DNA from: Deltaproteobacteria bacterium
Lineage (GTDB): Bacteria > Myxococcota_A > Polyangia > Polyangiales > Houyiibacteriaceae
Length of the DNA stretch: 64,000 nucleotides
Reading direction: 5' to 3'
NCBI GenBank assembly: GCA_017644045.1
Contig: JAEPMI010000002.1
Location: 385,026 to 449,025 of the forward strand
Under the pieces are notes generated by a model that saw nothing but the letters and a program-made list of their open reading frames with translations, was not told the origin of the DNA and did not search any database. The position numbers were made by a program, and so were the translations under genes. This document shows, piece by piece, positions 62,730 to 64,000 of this stretch (its first letter is position 1; every line of letters starts with the position of its first letter).

Positions 62730-64000
62730 GTGAGCGAGATCGAACGGTACGAGCGGGGCACCCGAGGGCGCTTCGAGCCGGAGCAGGGGCTGCACCTCGA
62801 TGCCGCTCACCCGGTGACACGCGCCTGGCAGCTGGCGCTTCGAGCCCAGCGTGCGCGCGCCGAGCCGCAGCGGCTCGCGATGCCCCAGCCCGCGGACTTC
62901 GACACCGCGGCGGCATCGGCCGCGGCCGCTCACCCGCTTCTCCTGGGGGTGGCAGAGGCACTTCGCGACGCCCTCGTGCGCTTCGACGTGATGCGCGCGG
63001 AGGCCCTCTTGGCGCGGGCTCGAGCCATCCCGGTTGGCCGCGAAGTGGAGGCGATCGAGCGCGCGCTGGTCGAGCTCTGGTCCGCCGCGTTCGGGCTTCG
63101 AGCGGAAGGCGAGACCGATGGCGCGACCCTGGCCCGCCGCGCCCGCGAGGCGAACCTGCCGCGTCTCGTGGTCGAGGCAACCGCGCTCGGGGCCCTTCGC
63201 ATGCTCGACTCGGGCAACGCCACGGAGGCCCTGGGCGCTGCGCGTGTCGCCTCGCGGATGGCACGCACCGAGGCGCTCCCACAGCCCGAGTATCTGGCCA
63301 ACCTGGTGCTCTCGCGGCTGCGGCGCGTCTCCGGGAAACCCCACCTGGCCGTCCACATCCTCCGGGCGCTCGCACGCGTGGTACCCGAGTCGTGGCGGCC
63401 GCTCGTCGCGTTCGAGCGCGGCCTCGCCGGCGATCGCGACGCAGGCGACCCAGCGATCCAAGGGCTGGTCACCGCCGCGGCGACGGGCGACGAGCGGGGG
63501 ACGGAGACCGCGATCGCGGCTCTCCGTGAAGGCCCAGGAGCGCTGGCTCCGAACCGAGCGACCGTCGACGCGCTGATCGCGCTACTCGTCCCCTACGCGC
63601 TGGCTCCGGACCCCGCCGCCGGTTGGCTCGAGCGGGGCGACGAGGGTGACGTGCCCCTCGGACTGCACGGGCTGGCGCTCCACCACCCGGACCCAGTCTT
63701 CCAGAGCGAGCCGATCTGGGTGCACGGCTTCGCCGAGGGCGGTGCACGTCGGCTGCTCTCCCCCGGGCTGGGGCTGCTGCCGAACGAGCTCGCGCGGCTC
63801 GACCCCGGACAGCGCGGCCGCGCGCGAACCGATGGCGCGATCGCCACCCTCCTCTTCGCACGCGAGCCCATCCCGGAGCCCGAGTTCTTCGAAGCGCTCT
63901 ACGGCTTTCGCTACAAGCCGGCGAATCACCAGGGCGCCCGGGACACGCTCTACTACCGCATCCGCAGTCGCCTCGAGGGGGTCGGTGAGCTCGAGCGGGG
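62730..64000 (+). CDS. Putative regulator or repeat protein (3' end beyond window)
   Basis: At least 423 residues from a GTG start, open to the right edge. Mostly helical with repeat-like segments (LRDALVRFDVMRAEALLARA, LGALRMLDSGNATEALGAAR, LHILRALARVVPE with VHILRAL) suggesting TPR-type helices. The last visible stretch (FFEALYGFRYKPANHQGARD, TLYYRIRSRLEGVGELER) looks like a winged-helix DNA-binding domain seen in other myxobacterial regulators, which I offer tentatively. Divergent from the membrane Ser/Thr kinase across 72 bases containing the 10-base palindrome ATGCTAGCAT at 62682-62691, so it may be a control component of that cluster. Confidence 0.7.
   Translation, partial: MSEIERYERGTRGRFEPEQGLHLDAAHPVTRAWQLALRAQRARAEPQRLAMPQPADFDTAAASAAAAHPLLLGVAEALRDALVRFDVMRAEALLARARAIPVGREVEAIERALVELWSAAFGLRAEGETDGATLARRAREANLPRLVVEATALGALRMLDSGNATEALGAARVASRMARTEALPQPEYLANLVLSRLRRVSGKPHLAVHILRALARVVPESWRPLVAFERGLAGDRDAGDPAIQGLVTAAATGDERGTETAIAALREGPGALAPNRATVDALIALLVPYALAPDPAAGWLERGDEGDVPLGLHGLALHHPDPVFQSEPIWVHGFAEGGARRLLSPGLGLLPNELARLDPGQRGRARTDGAIATLLFAREPIPEPEFFEALYGFRYKPANHQGARDTLYYRIRSRLEGVGELER

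Overview
The window is about two thirds G+C, with strong third-position GC bias and long antisense open frames. It encodes many outer-membrane lipoproteins with Asp/Gly-rich spacers, MopE-type CNGVDDDCDG motifs, RCC1 and FG-GAP/VCBS propeller proteins, two Ser/Thr protein kinases and PEGA/TPR-like envelope proteins. This is typical of a myxobacterium (Myxococcota, Polyangiia); a Sandaracinus-like organism is the best guess, from gene style only. It looks chromosomal: there is no phage or plasmid backbone, no rRNA and no CRISPR array. No stretch over 300 bases lacks a gene. Two genes run off the ends: a type I polyketide synthase on the left and a putative regulator on the right.

Layout. 1-7.9 kb: PKS (KS-AT-KR, C-terminus missing), divergent PhzF-like enzyme, small LuxR-type DNA-binding protein, Ser/Thr kinase overlapping a Rieske oxygenase, and a glutathione transferase. 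7.9-9.1 kb: a Y1 (HUH) transposase gene framed by two nested pairs of inverted repeats, lodged between the GST gene and a secreted CFI-box protein. 11.9-18.2 kb: a tightly packed operon of an unrecognised 496-residue protein, a MoxR AAA+ ATPase, a DUF5682 protein and a VWA protein, followed closely by a RidA-GNAT fusion. 19-27 kb: an SLC4/Band 3-like anion transporter, polyphosphate kinase, and a three-gene exported cassette (DUF2252 lipoprotein, beta-barrel protein, lamin-tail lipoprotein). 27-36.7 kb: PQQ-propeller lipoprotein, BRCT-SWIM protein, acyl-CoA dehydrogenase, reductase-type SDR, RND transporter, Cys-rich protein and DUF4259. 36.9 kb: a tRNA-Cys with unusual D and T loops.

37-51.9 kb: many exported proteins with a ferritin-like diiron protein, GT-C glycosyltransferase, CDF metal transporter, di-heme peroxidase, DUF3105 protein, fatty acid desaturase and a TPR/VWA-like lipoprotein pair. 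51.8-57.2 kb: an SDR-alpha/beta hydrolase fusion divergent from a LysR regulator, an exported esterase and an APC amino acid permease. 57.2-64 kb: a leftward run of a membrane Ser/Thr kinase, a TPR/PEGA-like membrane protein, an RCC1 lipoprotein and a repeat lipoprotein, divergent from a partial regulator-like gene. This looks like an envelope-sensing module.

The strongest leads for new biology are the 496-residue/MoxR/DUF5682/VWA operon, whose usual SWIM partner is missing locally while a BRCT-SWIM gene lies 10 kb away, and the Y1 transposase unit with nested inverted repeats. All assignments come from reading motifs by eye; no database search was run.
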